Source of the DNA: Sorangium aterium
GTDB lineage: Bacteria; Myxococcota_A; Polyangia; Polyangiales; Polyangiaceae
Direction: 5' to 3'
Assembly (NCBI RefSeq): GCF_028368935.1
Contig: NZ_JAQNDK010000003.1
Coordinates: 1,674,001 to 1,738,000 of the forward strand
Length of the DNA stretch: 64,000 bases
The position numbers and the translations under genes are program-made. Shown piece by piece: positions 26,671-35,476 of this stretch. Every line of letters starts with the position of its first letter. Position 1 is the first letter of the stretch. The notes under the pieces are model-generated. The model was not told the origin of the DNA and did no database searches. It was given only the letters and a program-made list of their open reading frames with translations.

Positions 26671-27557
26671 GCCAGGAGCAGGCGGCGGCGGTGAAGAGCG
26701 GCTCCCCGGAGGCGACGGGCGCGCCGAGCGAGGCCGCGGCGGAGCCCGACGAAGACAAGCCGATGTCGTTCTGGGAGCACCTCGACGAGCTGCGCAAGCG
26801 GCTCGTCCGGAGCATCCTTGTCTTCTTCGCGGCCTGCGTCGTGGGGTGGGAGGTGCGCGAGGAGCTCTTGCACTTCCTGACCGTCCCGTTCGTGCAGGCG
26901 TGGCGGGAGCAGAACCTGCCGGGCAACCCCTCGCTCCACTTCGGCGCGCCCGCGGCCGCCTTCGTCGCCTACTTCAAGCTGTCGATGATCGGCGGCGCGG
27001 CGATGGCCTCGCCGTTCATCTTCTACCAGCTGTGGGCGTTCGTCGCGCCCGGCCTCTACGCCCGCGAGAAGCGCTACGTCATCCCGTTCGTCCTGTTCTC
27101 GACGATCCTGTTCGTCGGCGGCGGCCTGTTCGGCTGGCGGGCGGCCTTCCCGATCTCGTTCGGTTACTTCCTCAGCCTGGCCGGCACGGTCGGCGGCGAC
27201 GGGGTGACGATCACGCCGACCGTGATGATGGGCGACTACCTCGACTTCGTCGCCCAGCTCCTGCTCGGCTTCGGGATCATCTTCGAGATCCCGCTCATCG
27301 TGCTCTTCCTCTCCATCGCCGGCCTCGTCAACTACATCCAGCTCATCATGTTCGGCCGCTGGTTCGTGTTCGGCGCCTTCGTCGTGGCCGCCGTCCTGAC
27401 GCCGCCGGACGTCACGAGCCAGCTCGTCATGGCCGTGCCGATGTGCCTGCTCTACGTGCTCTCGATCGGCCTCGCGTACATCTTCGGCAAGCCGCCGACC
27501 GACGCCCAGCGCGCGGCCTACAAGGCGCGCAAGGACAAGGAAGTCACCAAGGGCTGA
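26667..27557 (+). CDS. tatC: Sec-independent translocase component TatC
   Basis: 296 residues. TatC signature at the N terminus (MSFWEHLDELRKRLVRS) with a 30-residue cytoplasmic extension before it, then six hydrophobic segments including LPGNPSLHFGAPAAAFVAYFKLS, LWAFVAPGLYAREKRYV and the periplasmic-loop region. TatC with TatB forms the receptor for twin-arginine signal peptides. It is co-transcribed with tatB. The C-terminal GKPPTDAQRAAYKARKDKEV tail is cytoplasmic. Confidence 0.95.
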   Translation: MSQEQAAAVKSGSPEATGAPSEAAAEPDEDKPMSFWEHLDELRKRLVRSILVFFAACVVGWEVREELLHFLTVPFVQAWREQNLPGNPSLHFGAPAAAFVAYFKLSMIGGAAMASPFIFYQLWAFVAPGLYAREKRYVIPFVLFSTILFVGGGLFGWRAAFPISFGYFLSLAGTVGGDGVTITPTVMMGDYLDFVAQLLLGFGIIFEIPLIVLFLSIAGLVNYIQLIMFGRWFVFGAFVVAAVLTPPDVTSQLVMAVPMCLLYVLSIGLAYIFGKPPTDAQRAAYKARKDKEVTKG

Positions 27558-27567
27558 CGGGCGGCGC

Positions 27568-27693
27568 GGCGCAGCTCGGCACGCTGCGCCCTCTCGTCCG
27601 TGCGCCCTCCTCGGCGACCGGCGCAGCTCAAAACGCTGCGCCTTCTCGTCCGCGCGCCCTCCTCGGCGACGGCGCAGCTCAAAACGCTGCGCC
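27568..27693. repeat. Three tandem hairpin repeats between convergent tatC and lgt
   Basis: A 51-52-bp unit is present three times. Each contains a perfect 8-bp stem GGCGCAGC / GCTGCGCC around a 7-nt loop (27568-27590, 27620-27642, 27671-27693; loop TCGGCAC in the first copy, TCAAAAC in the other two), followed by a conserved spacer of the CTCGTCCGCGCGCCCTCCTC type. Placed between two convergent genes, it could act as a bidirectional terminator or a REP-like element. Confidence 0.8.
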
Positions 27694-27728
27694 CCCTCCT
27701 CCGCGCACCGTCCTCCGCCGCGCGGAGG

Positions 27729-28667
27729 TCAGGCGGCGGGCGCGGCCGCCGCGGGCGCTGCCTTCCGGGTCCGCGCCACGTGGATCGCGACCGCGGCGCC
27801 GGCCATCGCGAGCCCGATGAGCTGCGACGTCGACAGGCCGAGGAGGCCCCCGCGGTCGTCGGCGCGCGCGAACTCGAGCACGAAGCGCCCGAACGCGTAG
27901 AGGCCGAGGAACGTCGCGAAGACCTGCCCGTCGTACCGCTTCCGGCCGTGCACGTAGAGCAGGCAGATCGCCGCGATGGCGAACGACATCGCCGACTCGT
28001 AGATCTGCGTCGGGTGCACCGGGTGCGACGGCAGGCGCGGGCTCGTGAGCTCGAGCAGCTTGAACTGCGCCTCGCTCGCGGGGCTGTTCGGCGGGAACGA
28101 GAGCCCGAACGCCCCTTCGGTGCGCAGGCCGAAGCAGCAACCGGCGAGCAGGCAGCCCATCCGGCCGAACCCGAGGCCCAGCGGGACGGCGAAGCCCGCC
28201 ATGTCCGCCGCCTTCCAGAACGGGAACCGATCGCGCTTGAGCAGCCAGTACGCCATCCCCGACGCGCCAAGGAAGCCGCCGTAGTACGTCAGGCCGCCCG
28301 CCCAGAACTTCGCCCACGCCAGGCAATCGCGCTCGATCGGGTGGCAGACCCCCTTCGCCGCGTCCCAGACGCCGTGGTACCGCGACGCGCAGAGCGCCTG
28401 CTCGACCTTCCAGTCGACGAGCGACGGGTCGGTGCACAGGTGCACGTAATCCCAGAAGTACCCGTCGGCGACGACGTGGAGGAGCCTGCCGCCGACGACG
28501 CCCGCGAGCAGGCAGGCGAGCCCCAGGTCGACGATCACGTCCGGATCCTGGCCAATCCGCCGCGCCCACAGCGCGCCGATGGCCGTCGCGAAGAGGAAGC
28601 CGGTCAGCAGCAGCAGGAAGTAGGCGGGGAACGCGACGTCGAGCAGGCGGAACAGCTCGGGCCGCAT
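27729..28667 (-). CDS. lgt: Prolipoprotein diacylglyceryl transferase
   Basis: 312 residues, multi-pass membrane protein. Lgt hallmarks: GGRLLHVVADG, GGLTYYGGF, GFGRMGCLLAGCCFG (the conserved R-x-G-C/N segment) and HPVHPTQIYES, then the C-terminal helices with FARADDRGG. It attaches diacylglycerol to the lipobox Cys of prelipoproteins, the step before LspA. The ATG lies 2 bp after the stop of the upstream lspA, so they are one operon. An extra Cys-containing periplasmic insert (CTDPSLVDW...CASRYHG...CHPIERDC) is longer than in E. coli Lgt. It serves the many lipoproteins seen in this window. Confidence 0.93.
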   Translation of the reverse strand: MRPELFRLLDVAFPAYFLLLLTGFLFATAIGALWARRIGQDPDVIVDLGLACLLAGVVGGRLLHVVADGYFWDYVHLCTDPSLVDWKVEQALCASRYHGVWDAAKGVCHPIERDCLAWAKFWAGGLTYYGGFLGASGMAYWLLKRDRFPFWKAADMAGFAVPLGLGFGRMGCLLAGCCFGLRTEGAFGLSFPPNSPASEAQFKLLELTSPRLPSHPVHPTQIYESAMSFAIAAICLLYVHGRKRYDGQVFATFLGLYAFGRFVLEFARADDRGGLLGLSTSQLIGLAMAGAAVAIHVARTRKAAPAAAAPAA

Positions 28668-28669
28668 GG

Positions 28670-29428
28670 TCAGCCCGCGGACGCCTTCGCGCCGGACGCC
28701 TTGCCGGCGAGCTCGGGGCGGTGGGGGGAGAACATGTCGATCGCCATCAGCCCGACGCCCACGACGATCGCGATGTCGGCCACGTTGAACGTCGGCCACA
28801 CGAACGTCGAGGTGAGCCGGACCTGGATGAAGTCGATGACGTACCCGTAACGGATGCGGTCGACGAGGTTCCCGAGCGCGCCGCCGAGCACGAGCGGCAG
28901 CCCCCACCTGAGCGCGGTCTGGGAGGGGTGGAGCTTGCGGTACAGCGAGACGATGAAGACGATCGCCGCGAGCGAGACCAGCAGGAAGAACGGGCGGCGG
29001 ATCGCCTCGCTCTCGTCGCCCAGGATGCCCCACGCCCCGCCGTGGTTCTTCGCGAAGATCAGGTTCAGGTGATCCTTGATCACCTCGATCTTCCGGAACG
29101 AGAGCGGCCGCGGCGCGGCGGTGAGGTCCGTGAGCCCCTGCGGATCCAGCCGGTCCTTGGCCCACCACTTCGAGCCGAGATCGGCGGCGAGGGTGATGGC
29201 AGAGACGGCGATCAGGAACACGTACGAAGGCCGGTAGGTGGGCTTCGTCGGCGCGACAACGTCGTCGGCGTCCCCCTCCTGCGAGGAGGCGCGCCCGTCG
29301 TGGTCGCGTTCGCCGGCGGAGGCCAGCGGCTCGCCGGCCGGCGCGTTCACGGGGGCGGAGCGATGCGACTCCGCATGGGCACCTTCGTTCTCGGCGGGAG
29401 CGTCTCGCGGCGTCGCTTCTTCAGTCAT
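28670..29428 (-). CDS. lspA: Lipoprotein signal peptidase II (copy 1, with N-terminal extension)
   Basis: 252 residues. Four hydrophobic segments and both LspA catalytic-Asp motifs, GNLVDRIRYG and NVADIAIVVG. The first 65 residues are an acidic, Gly/Ala-rich extension absent from E. coli LspA (164 aa); a later start is possible but I see no better one. It cleaves the signal peptide after diacylglycerol transfer by Lgt. It shares an operon with lgt downstream and lies 179 bp after a second lspA. Confidence 0.92.
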   Translation of the reverse strand: MTEEATPRDAPAENEGAHAESHRSAPVNAPAGEPLASAGERDHDGRASSQEGDADDVVAPTKPTYRPSYVFLIAVSAITLAADLGSKWWAKDRLDPQGLTDLTAAPRPLSFRKIEVIKDHLNLIFAKNHGGAWGILGDESEAIRRPFFLLVSLAAIVFIVSLYRKLHPSQTALRWGLPLVLGGALGNLVDRIRYGYVIDFIQVRLTSTFVWPTFNVADIAIVVGVGLMAIDMFSPHRPELAGKASGAKASAG

Positions 29429-29525
29429 GCGGAGCGCGTTCCTCTACGACAAACCGAGCGCTCCGGCAAAGGCTTCCCTCCGCGGGCGCCGCCGCGCGCG
29501 TCTTTCACGTCTTGCGCGTCGCAGG

Positions 29526-29561
29526 TGCCTTGCGTGACTTGCGCGACTTGCGTGACTTGCG
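29526..29561. repeat. Nonamer tandem array between the lspA genes
   Basis: Four 9-bp units of TGACTTGCG type (29526-29534 TGCCTTGCG, 29535-29543, 29544-29552 CGACTTGCG, 29553-29561). It lies in the 179-bp gap between the two lspA genes and does not look coding. Confidence 0.75.
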
Positions 29562-29607
29562 CGCGCCGCGTGCCATCCGCTCCGGCCGAGCCGCCCGCTC
29601 GCGTCCT

Positions 29608-30291
29608 TCAGCTGGCCGGCGGCACGGGCGGAGGCGCTTCCGTCGATAGCGGAGGGGTGGGGTCGCCGCCTGCCAGGCCCTCCGAGGCGCCGCGAGTGTC
29701 TGGCGACGGCGCGTTCGCCCTGCGGGTCGCGACGATCATGTCCTTGGACATCAGGAGGACCCCCGCGACGATCGCGATGTCCGCCACGTTGAACGTCGGC
29801 CAGTGAAACTCCCGACCGCCGCGGATCACGTACACGTCGATGAAGTCGATGACCCAGCCATAGCGGATCCGGTCGACCAGGTTGCCCATCGCGCCGCCGA
29901 GCGCCAGCGCGAGCCCCCACTTCATCCCGGTCTGGTCCCTGTGGACGCGCCGGTAGATCGAGAAGATGAAGACCATCGCCGCGGCGGAGACGAACAGGAA
30001 GAACGGCCGCCGCAGGCCGTCCGGGAGGCCGCGCAGGAAGCTCCAGGCGCCGCCGGGGTTCTGCGCGAAGATGAAATCGAGGTGGTCCGGGATGATCGTG
30101 AGGACCTTCGCGCCCGACCGCTTCGGGTCGAACCCGGTGAGGCGCGCGTGCGCCCACCCCTTCGTCACCAGGTCGGCGGCGCACGAGACGAGCGCCACGA
30201 CGGCCAAGAAGCGGAGCGAGGCGCGCTCCTCGCTGGGGAGGTCGTCGGGAAGGTGCGCGGCGGGCGACGCTTGCGGTGCGTCCGAGGACAT
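29608..30291 (-). CDS. lspA: Lipoprotein signal peptidase II (copy 2)
   Basis: 227 residues. The start at 30291 gives MSSDAPQASPAAHLPDDLP and then the first membrane helix. The catalytic-Asp motifs GNLVDRIRYGWVIDF and NVADIAIVAG are intact, so it should be active. It differs from copy 1 in the N-terminal 30 residues and in a Pro-rich C-terminal tail. In Myxococcus xanthus multiple lspA copies are linked to self-resistance to the LspA inhibitor myxovirescin (antibiotic TA); a similar or specialised role here is possible but not shown. Same operon direction as lgt. Confidence 0.9.
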   Translation of the reverse strand: MSSDAPQASPAAHLPDDLPSEERASLRFLAVVALVSCAADLVTKGWAHARLTGFDPKRSGAKVLTIIPDHLDFIFAQNPGGAWSFLRGLPDGLRRPFFLFVSAAAMVFIFSIYRRVHRDQTGMKWGLALALGGAMGNLVDRIRYGWVIDFIDVYVIRGGREFHWPTFNVADIAIVAGVLLMSKDMIVATRRANAPSPDTRGASEGLAGGDPTPPLSTEAPPPVPPAS

Positions 30292-30370
30292 CGTCTTCGC
30301 TTCTACGCGATGGCGTGGCACGGAGCAAACAGCCTCGAGCAGAGCGATGCCCGGCGGCGGTTGCCTCCGT

Positions 30371-30402
30371 GCTTCCATGCTTCCGCGCTTCCACGCTTCC
30401 GT
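30371..30402. repeat. Octamer tandem array
   Basis: Four copies of GCTTCCNN (CAT-, CGC-, CAC-, CGT-ended) at 30371-30402 with 8-bp period. It lies in the 183-bp gap between the DUF4398-like lipoprotein and lspA copy 2, upstream of the latter. Confidence 0.7.
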
Positions 30403-30474
30403 TCGTCCGTCTCGCGCCTTCCGGTTCCGTCTTCCGTTCTCGCCCGCGCCTCCTCGGCCGATCGCCGCGCCGGT

Positions 30475-30942
30475 TCACCTCCGGTTCAGGATCACCAGCG
30501 GACGCTCCGGGGCGCGCGATCGCGCCGGCGCCTTTTCCCGTCCGGGAGGAGCGGCCGGAGCGGCCGGGTCGACCGCCGGCGCCCCCCTCCTTCGCAGCGC
30601 GAGGTGCACCTCGCCGTACGCCTGGAGGGCCGCGCCGCGCTGCCGCTCCGTGGCCGCCGTGCGCCCCAGCGACTCGGCCAGCTGCGCCCGGCGCCCCGCG
30701 AGGTACGCGAGATCCCTCGCCTCGGCGAGCTCGCTCCCCCCGGCGAACGCGCGCTCCGCGCGCTCCATCGCCTCGGTGGCGCCCCGCAGGTCCGCGGGCG
30801 CGAGCTCTGCCGCCGCGCTCATCCGGGCGCGCTCGTAGCTCTTCCTCGCCTCGATGAGCTCCTTCGGCGGGAGCGGGGCGCTCGCGCACCCCAGGAGACC
30901 GCCGACGAGCAGAATGGCCACCGTCCCGTGATTGGTTCGCAT
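30475..30942 (-). CDS. DUF4398-like lipoprotein
   Basis: 155 residues. Lipobox VGGLLGCAS (lipidated Cys about 19), then a helical domain with LIEARKSYERARMSAAAELAPADLRGATEAMERAERAFAGG, the pattern of DUF4398-like small envelope proteins, and a Pro/Ala/Arg-rich tail (with PLVILNRR at the end). The ATG is preceded by GAGGAGG at a good distance. It is paired with a similar smaller protein 32 bp upstream. Such proteins are often found with OmpA-type proteins; none is adjacent here. Periplasmic function unknown. Confidence 0.75.
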   Translation of the reverse strand: MRTNHGTVAILLVGGLLGCASAPLPPKELIEARKSYERARMSAAAELAPADLRGATEAMERAERAFAGGSELAEARDLAYLAGRRAQLAESLGRTAATERQRGAALQAYGEVHLALRRRGAPAVDPAAPAAPPGREKAPARSRAPERPLVILNRR

Positions 30943-30974
30943 GATTCCGCGCCTCCTCTCCGTGTCCGTGAGCC

Positions 30975-31328
30975 CTAGCGGAGCTGTCGCTGGATGGATC
31001 CGACCTCCTCGAGCGCCTCGTGCGTGCGGGCCTGAGCCTGCGCCTCGCGCAGGAGGGCGAGCGCGAGCTCCGCGTCCGCCTGCGCGCGCAGGAGCATGCG
31101 CTGCGCCCGCTCGGGCACGCCGTCGGCCGACAGCGTCGTCGCCCGCTGCACCTGCTCCCGGGCGAGGCGGAGGTGGGCTTCCGCCCGCGGGTCCTCGTCG
31201 GCTCCGACCTCCTCGGCGGCTCGAATCATCGCCTCCGACGCGCCGAGCCGCTCGCCGAAGCTCGGAGCGTACGCGGCGCACCCCGCCGCCGACGCGCCGA
31301 AGAGCGTCAAGAACACTGCGTTTTTCAT
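30975..31328 (-). CDS. Small DUF4398-like lipoprotein
   Basis: 117 residues from the ATG at 31328, which has GAGGTG upstream; an ATG 9 bp earlier is in frame. Signal peptide FLTLFGASAAGCAAY (lipidated Cys about 17), then charged helices (AEEVGADEDPRAEAHLRLAREQVQRATTL...AERAQRMLLRAQADAELALALL). Both this and the neighbour are heptad-rich. The two genes lie in one operon and probably arose by duplication. Confidence 0.72.
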   Translation of the reverse strand: MKNAVFLTLFGASAAGCAAYAPSFGERLGASEAMIRAAEEVGADEDPRAEAHLRLAREQVQRATTLSADGVPERAQRMLLRAQADAELALALLREAQAQARTHEALEEVGSIQRQLR

Positions 31329-31959
31329 GTGCGACACCTCGTTGCCAGCCCCGGACGAGGGGTCGTCCGGAGAAGGCGGGTGAAAGAGCGGATGGGATCA
31401 TCGACTCCGGATCTCCGTCGTCGATCGGCTCTTCCTCAGGCAACCAGCACACCAGCGCCGACGGCCTCGGGGCGGCGCCTGACCCCGCCCGCGAGAGGCG
31501 CCGCCCTGCGTCCGTCGGTGCAGGAGGAATCACGACGGCACTGAGACATCGCCTCACGCGCCGTATCCGGGCTTCCCATCCGTTGCGCGCAAACGAGCCA
31601 TTCGCCGGAGCCCCGGCGTATGTCGCGCGCCGCGGCTGAACCACACGAGAGCCCCAGACACCGGATCTCGTTCGAGGACGGGAGAGGCCCGCTCTCCGCT
31701 GTACGCCCGCCTGCCGCGGCGGCCCGCCGCGACCGCGTTCCGCGCCGGTCTGCTACGCCCGCCTGCCGCGCCGATCCGCCGCGTCAGCGCTTCGCCCGCG
31801 CGCCGCCCTCCCCTCGCCTGCGCGCCGCCCTCCCCTCGCCCGCGCGCCGCCTGCCGAGATCCCGGCCGCGCAGACCAGCGCAGCGCCACGCCGGTCGACG
31901 TGTGCGTCGCGCCCGATCCGGTTGAGTGACACGGCGCATCTGTTTAGTATACCTGCGTC
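31329..31959. other. GC-rich intergenic region with short direct repeats
   Basis: 630 bp before the helicase gene, divergent from the lipoprotein pair. Between 31700 and 31860 there are repeated blocks of CGCCCGCCTGCCGCG (twice) and GCGCGCCGCCCTCCCCTCGCC (two to three times). I see no convincing coding frame, promoter or RNA gene. Confidence 0.45.
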
Positions 31960-34362
31960 ATGCCGTCGCCCCCCTGGAAGATCGAGACCGGCGTCGAGAC
32001 CGTCATCTCGTCGTGGCTTGCCTCCGGCTACGTCCGCCCTTGTTTCACCGCGGATCGCGAGCTTCCGCCGGCCGACGCGCGCACCTCACCGATGCCCGAC
32101 GCGCTCTCGCCGGCGCTCCGCGGCGCCCTGGAGCGGCGCGGCATCTCCCGGCTCTACGACCACCAGGCGCGGGCCTTCGCGGCGGCCCGCGCGAAGCCCG
32201 CAGGCCCGCGCGCCGCGGCGGAGCCGGCGCAGGCGGGGCGGCACGTGGTCGTCGCGACGCCCACCGCCAGCGGCAAGAGCCTCTGCTTCCATCTCCCGGT
32301 GCTCGACGCGCTCGCCGAGGGCGCCGCGTCGGGCCAGGGCGGCAGCGCGATCTACCTGTACCCCACCAAGGCGCTCGCCCGGGACCAGGAGGCCGGCCTG
32401 CACGCGCTCATCCGCGAGGCGGGGCTCACGATCCCGGCGATCGTGTACGACGGGGACACGCCGGGCGACGCCCGGCGGGCGGCGCGCGAGCGCAGCCCGA
32501 TCGTCATGACCAACCCCGACATGCTCCACGCGGGGATCCTGCCGCACCACGCGCACTGGGCGCGGACGTTCCAGCGCCTGCGCTACGTCGTGCTGGACGA
32601 GCTCCACACCTACCGCGGCGTGTTCGGGTCGCACGTCGCCCACGTCCTCGCCCGGCTGCGCCGGGTCGCCGCGTTCCACGGATCGAGCCCGACCTTCCTC
32701 TGCGCGACGGCGACGATCGGCAACCCGCGGGCGCACGCCGCGCGCCTGCTGGGCATCGCCGAGGACGAGCTCGAGCTCATCGACGAGTCCGGCGCCCCGC
32801 GGGGGCCGCGGCGCTTCTTCCTGTACAACCCGCCCGTGGTGAACGCGGAGCTCGGGGTGCGCGCCAGCACCCTGAAGAGCGCGGTGCGCCTCGCCGGGGA
32901 TCTCGCCCGCGCCCGCGTGCCCACGCTGGTGTTCGGCCAGTCGCGCAACTCGGTCGAGATCATGCTGAAGTACCTGCGCGAGGGCGTCGGCAAGGAGATC
33001 GGGGCGGAGGACGCGATCATGGCGTACCGCGGCGGCTACCTCCCGGAGACGCGCCGGCGGGTCGAGCGGGGGCTGCGCGAGGGCGAGATCCTGTGCGTCG
33101 TGGCCACGAACGCCCTCGAGCTCGGCATCGACATCGGCGAGCTCGACGCGGTGATCTGCGCCGGCTACCCCGGCTCGGTCGCCGAGACGTGGCAGCGCTT
33201 CGGCCGGGCGGGCCGGCGCGGCAAGACGAGCATCGCGGTCCTGTGCGCCACCAGCGCGGCGCTCGATCAGTACCTCGCGAGGAACCCGGGGTACCTGCTG
33301 GAGCGCGGGGCCGAGTCGGCCCGGATCGATCCGCAGAACACCGAGATCCTCGTGCAGCACCTCAAGTGCGCGGCGTTCGAGCTGCCGTTCCTCAAGGGGG
33401 AGCCGTACGCGGCGATGCAGCCGGACGACACCGTGGCGGCGCTCCGCTTCCTGCAGGACAACGGGGTCGTGCACGAGTCGAACGATCGCTTCCACTGGGC
33501 GACCGACGCTTATCCGGCGAACCACGTGAGCCTGCGCTCGGTGGGCTGGGACAACTTCGTCATCATCGACAAGGCCCTTGGCAAGACGCTCGCGGAGCTC
33601 GACTGGCGCGCGGCGCCGACGATGCTCCACGAACAGGCCATCTACCAGCACGACGGCGAGCAGTACCAGGTCGAGCGGCTCGATTACGAGAACCACAAGG
33701 CCTTCGTGACGAAGGTCGTCCCCGACTATTTCACGACCGCGCTCACCCACCGGAAGGTGAGCATCCTCGACGAGAGCGCGGCCGCCCCGCTCGGCCGGGC
33801 GACCGCCTCCTTCGGCGAGGTGAGCATCGTGGAGAAGGTGGTCGGGTACAAGAAGATCAAGTTCTACACGCACGAGAACACGGGATATGGCGATGTGCGG
33901 TTGCCCGACATCCAGATGCACACCACCTCGTTCTGGCTCACCGTGCCCGAGCCGCTCTGCGAGGAGCTCGGCCTCGGCCGCGCGACCGCTATCGACGGCC
34001 TGCGCGGGATCGCGCGGGCGCTGGAGACGGTCGCGACGCTCTCGCTCATGTGCGATCCGCGCGACATCGGCCAGACCCTCGAGGACGGGAGCGAGGCGCG
34101 GGAGGCCCCGGCCGGCGGAGAGGCGGCCGGGGTCTTCGATCCGACGCTGTTCCTGTTCGACAACATGCCAGGCGGCGTCGGGCTCTCCGAGCGCATCTAC
34201 GAGCAGCGCGACGAGCTCCTCGCGCGCACGCGGCAGCTCATCGCCGGGTGCGGCTGCGACGAGGCCGGCTGCCCGCTCTGCGTCGGCGCCACGGAGACCA
34301 TCGACGCGAAGCGCAAGCGCGCGGCGCTCGGGCTCCTCGCGATCTTGCTTCACCAGGCGTGA
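31960..34362 (+). CDS. MrfA/YprA-like DEAD/DEAH helicase with DUF1998 zinc domain
   Basis: 800 residues. Superfamily-2 helicase core: Q-motif-like YDHQARAF, Walker A ATPTASGKS (near 103), motif II DELH, motif III ATATI, and helicase C motifs with QRFGRAGRRGK (motif VI). The C-terminal DUF1998-type region ends in four Cys, CGCDEAGCPLC (near 768), that would bind zinc. This is the architecture of Bacillus MrfA (YprA), a 3'-5' helicase that repairs mitomycin damage together with MrfB, an exonuclease not seen here. A role in DNA repair is inferred from the family. Stand-alone gene. Confidence 0.85.
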   Translation: MPSPPWKIETGVETVISSWLASGYVRPCFTADRELPPADARTSPMPDALSPALRGALERRGISRLYDHQARAFAAARAKPAGPRAAAEPAQAGRHVVVATPTASGKSLCFHLPVLDALAEGAASGQGGSAIYLYPTKALARDQEAGLHALIREAGLTIPAIVYDGDTPGDARRAARERSPIVMTNPDMLHAGILPHHAHWARTFQRLRYVVLDELHTYRGVFGSHVAHVLARLRRVAAFHGSSPTFLCATATIGNPRAHAARLLGIAEDELELIDESGAPRGPRRFFLYNPPVVNAELGVRASTLKSAVRLAGDLARARVPTLVFGQSRNSVEIMLKYLREGVGKEIGAEDAIMAYRGGYLPETRRRVERGLREGEILCVVATNALELGIDIGELDAVICAGYPGSVAETWQRFGRAGRRGKTSIAVLCATSAALDQYLARNPGYLLERGAESARIDPQNTEILVQHLKCAAFELPFLKGEPYAAMQPDDTVAALRFLQDNGVVHESNDRFHWATDAYPANHVSLRSVGWDNFVIIDKALGKTLAELDWRAAPTMLHEQAIYQHDGEQYQVERLDYENHKAFVTKVVPDYFTTALTHRKVSILDESAAAPLGRATASFGEVSIVEKVVGYKKIKFYTHENTGYGDVRLPDIQMHTTSFWLTVPEPLCEELGLGRATAIDGLRGIARALETVATLSLMCDPRDIGQTLEDGSEAREAPAGGEAAGVFDPTLFLFDNMPGGVGLSERIYEQRDELLARTRQLIAGCGCDEAGCPLCVGATETIDAKRKRAALGLLAILLHQA

Positions 34363-34391
34363 GCCCGGCGGCGGTCGCCCCGACGCGCGCG

Positions 34392-35213
34392 TTAACTCCG
34401 TTTCACAGCGAAGCCGGCGAACGCCTGCATGACGGGCATCAGCTCCAGCCGGTTCACGTTGACGTGCTCCGGGAGCGTCGCGCACCAGACGACGGCCTCG
34501 GCCACGTCCTCGGCCGAGAGCGGCTTCACTCCCTGGTACACGGCGGCGGCCTTGTCCCGATCGCCCTTGAAGCGCACCACCGAGAACTCCGTCTCGGCGA
34601 GCCCGGGCTCGATGTCGGTGACGCGAACCCGGCTGCCGAGGAGATCCGCGCGCAGGTTCAGCGAGAACTGCGCCACGAACGCCTTGCACGCGCCATAGAC
34701 GTTGCTCCCGGGATACGGCGTCTCGGCCGCCACCGAGCCGATGTTGATGACGTGCCCCCGGTCGCGCGCCACCATGCCGGGCAGGAGCGCCCGCGTGCAG
34801 TGGAGCAACCCCTTGATGTTGGTGTCGACCATCTGCTCCCAGTCGTCGGGATCCGCCGTGTGCGCCGGCGAGAGGCCGATGGCGCCGCCCGCGTTGTTGA
34901 CGAGCACCGACACCTCCGACAGCTCCGCCGGGAGCTCCGCGATCGCCCGGTCCACCGCCGCCCGATCGCGCACATCCAGCCGGACGAGGTGGACCGCCGC
35001 GGCCCGCGGCCGCGCGCCGTCGCGGGATTCGCGTGACGCGCCCGCCCCACCCATGAGCTCGGCGGCGAGCGCCTCCAGGCGCTCGTAGCGGCGCGCCGCG
35101 AGGACGAGGCGGGCGCCCAGGCCGGCGAAGCGACGGGCGATCGCGGCGCCAAATCCAGCAGAAGCGCCCGTGATGAAGACAACCGGCGCGGGATCGTTCG
35201 TGGCAGCGTGCAT
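34392..35213 (-). CDS. Short-chain dehydrogenase/reductase (YdfG-like)
   Basis: 273 residues. TGASAGFGAAIA (cofactor loop), NNAGG, GSVAAE and the catalytic YGACK (Tyr/Lys). The sequence FFVITGAS plus the dimer-end VKRS match the classical SDR fold of YdfG, an NADP-dependent 3-hydroxy acid dehydrogenase. Two adjacent ATGs (35213, 35216) give starts; AGGA lies at a better distance for the former. It converges with the helicase gene, and is divergent from the kinase across 263 bp. The substrate cannot be told from sequence. Confidence 0.85.
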   Translation of the reverse strand: MHAATNDPAPVVFITGASAGFGAAIARRFAGLGARLVLAARRYERLEALAAELMGGAGASRESRDGARPRAAAVHLVRLDVRDRAAVDRAIAELPAELSEVSVLVNNAGGAIGLSPAHTADPDDWEQMVDTNIKGLLHCTRALLPGMVARDRGHVINIGSVAAETPYPGSNVYGACKAFVAQFSLNLRADLLGSRVRVTDIEPGLAETEFSVVRFKGDRDKAAAVYQGVKPLSAEDVAEAVVWCATLPEHVNVNRLELMPVMQAFAGFAVKRS

Positions 35214-35476
35214 CATGTCCTGAGCGGACTTGTACCAGACCCACGCAGATCCAGCGACATCCACCTGGCTCCGCGCCCCCGAGCCCCTGCCGCGCTCGCG
35301 ATGGGCGCTCGTCGTGGACGTGTCGCCGCCGCCCGCGCTGGCGATCGTGACAGCCATGTTTCGGCACAAAGGGGAACACCGCGAGTCGATTTGTGCAATC
35401 GACCGCAGCATCTCTGGAGATCGAGCGCTGTCGCCCCTTTACCCCGCCCCTCGGTGCAATCTAGAGTCGGGGCACC

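Noticed and set aside
31926-35036. Long plus-strand frame around the helicase gene
   Set aside because: Alternate frame of the MrfA-like gene and of the SDR gene on the other strand; low-complexity translation.
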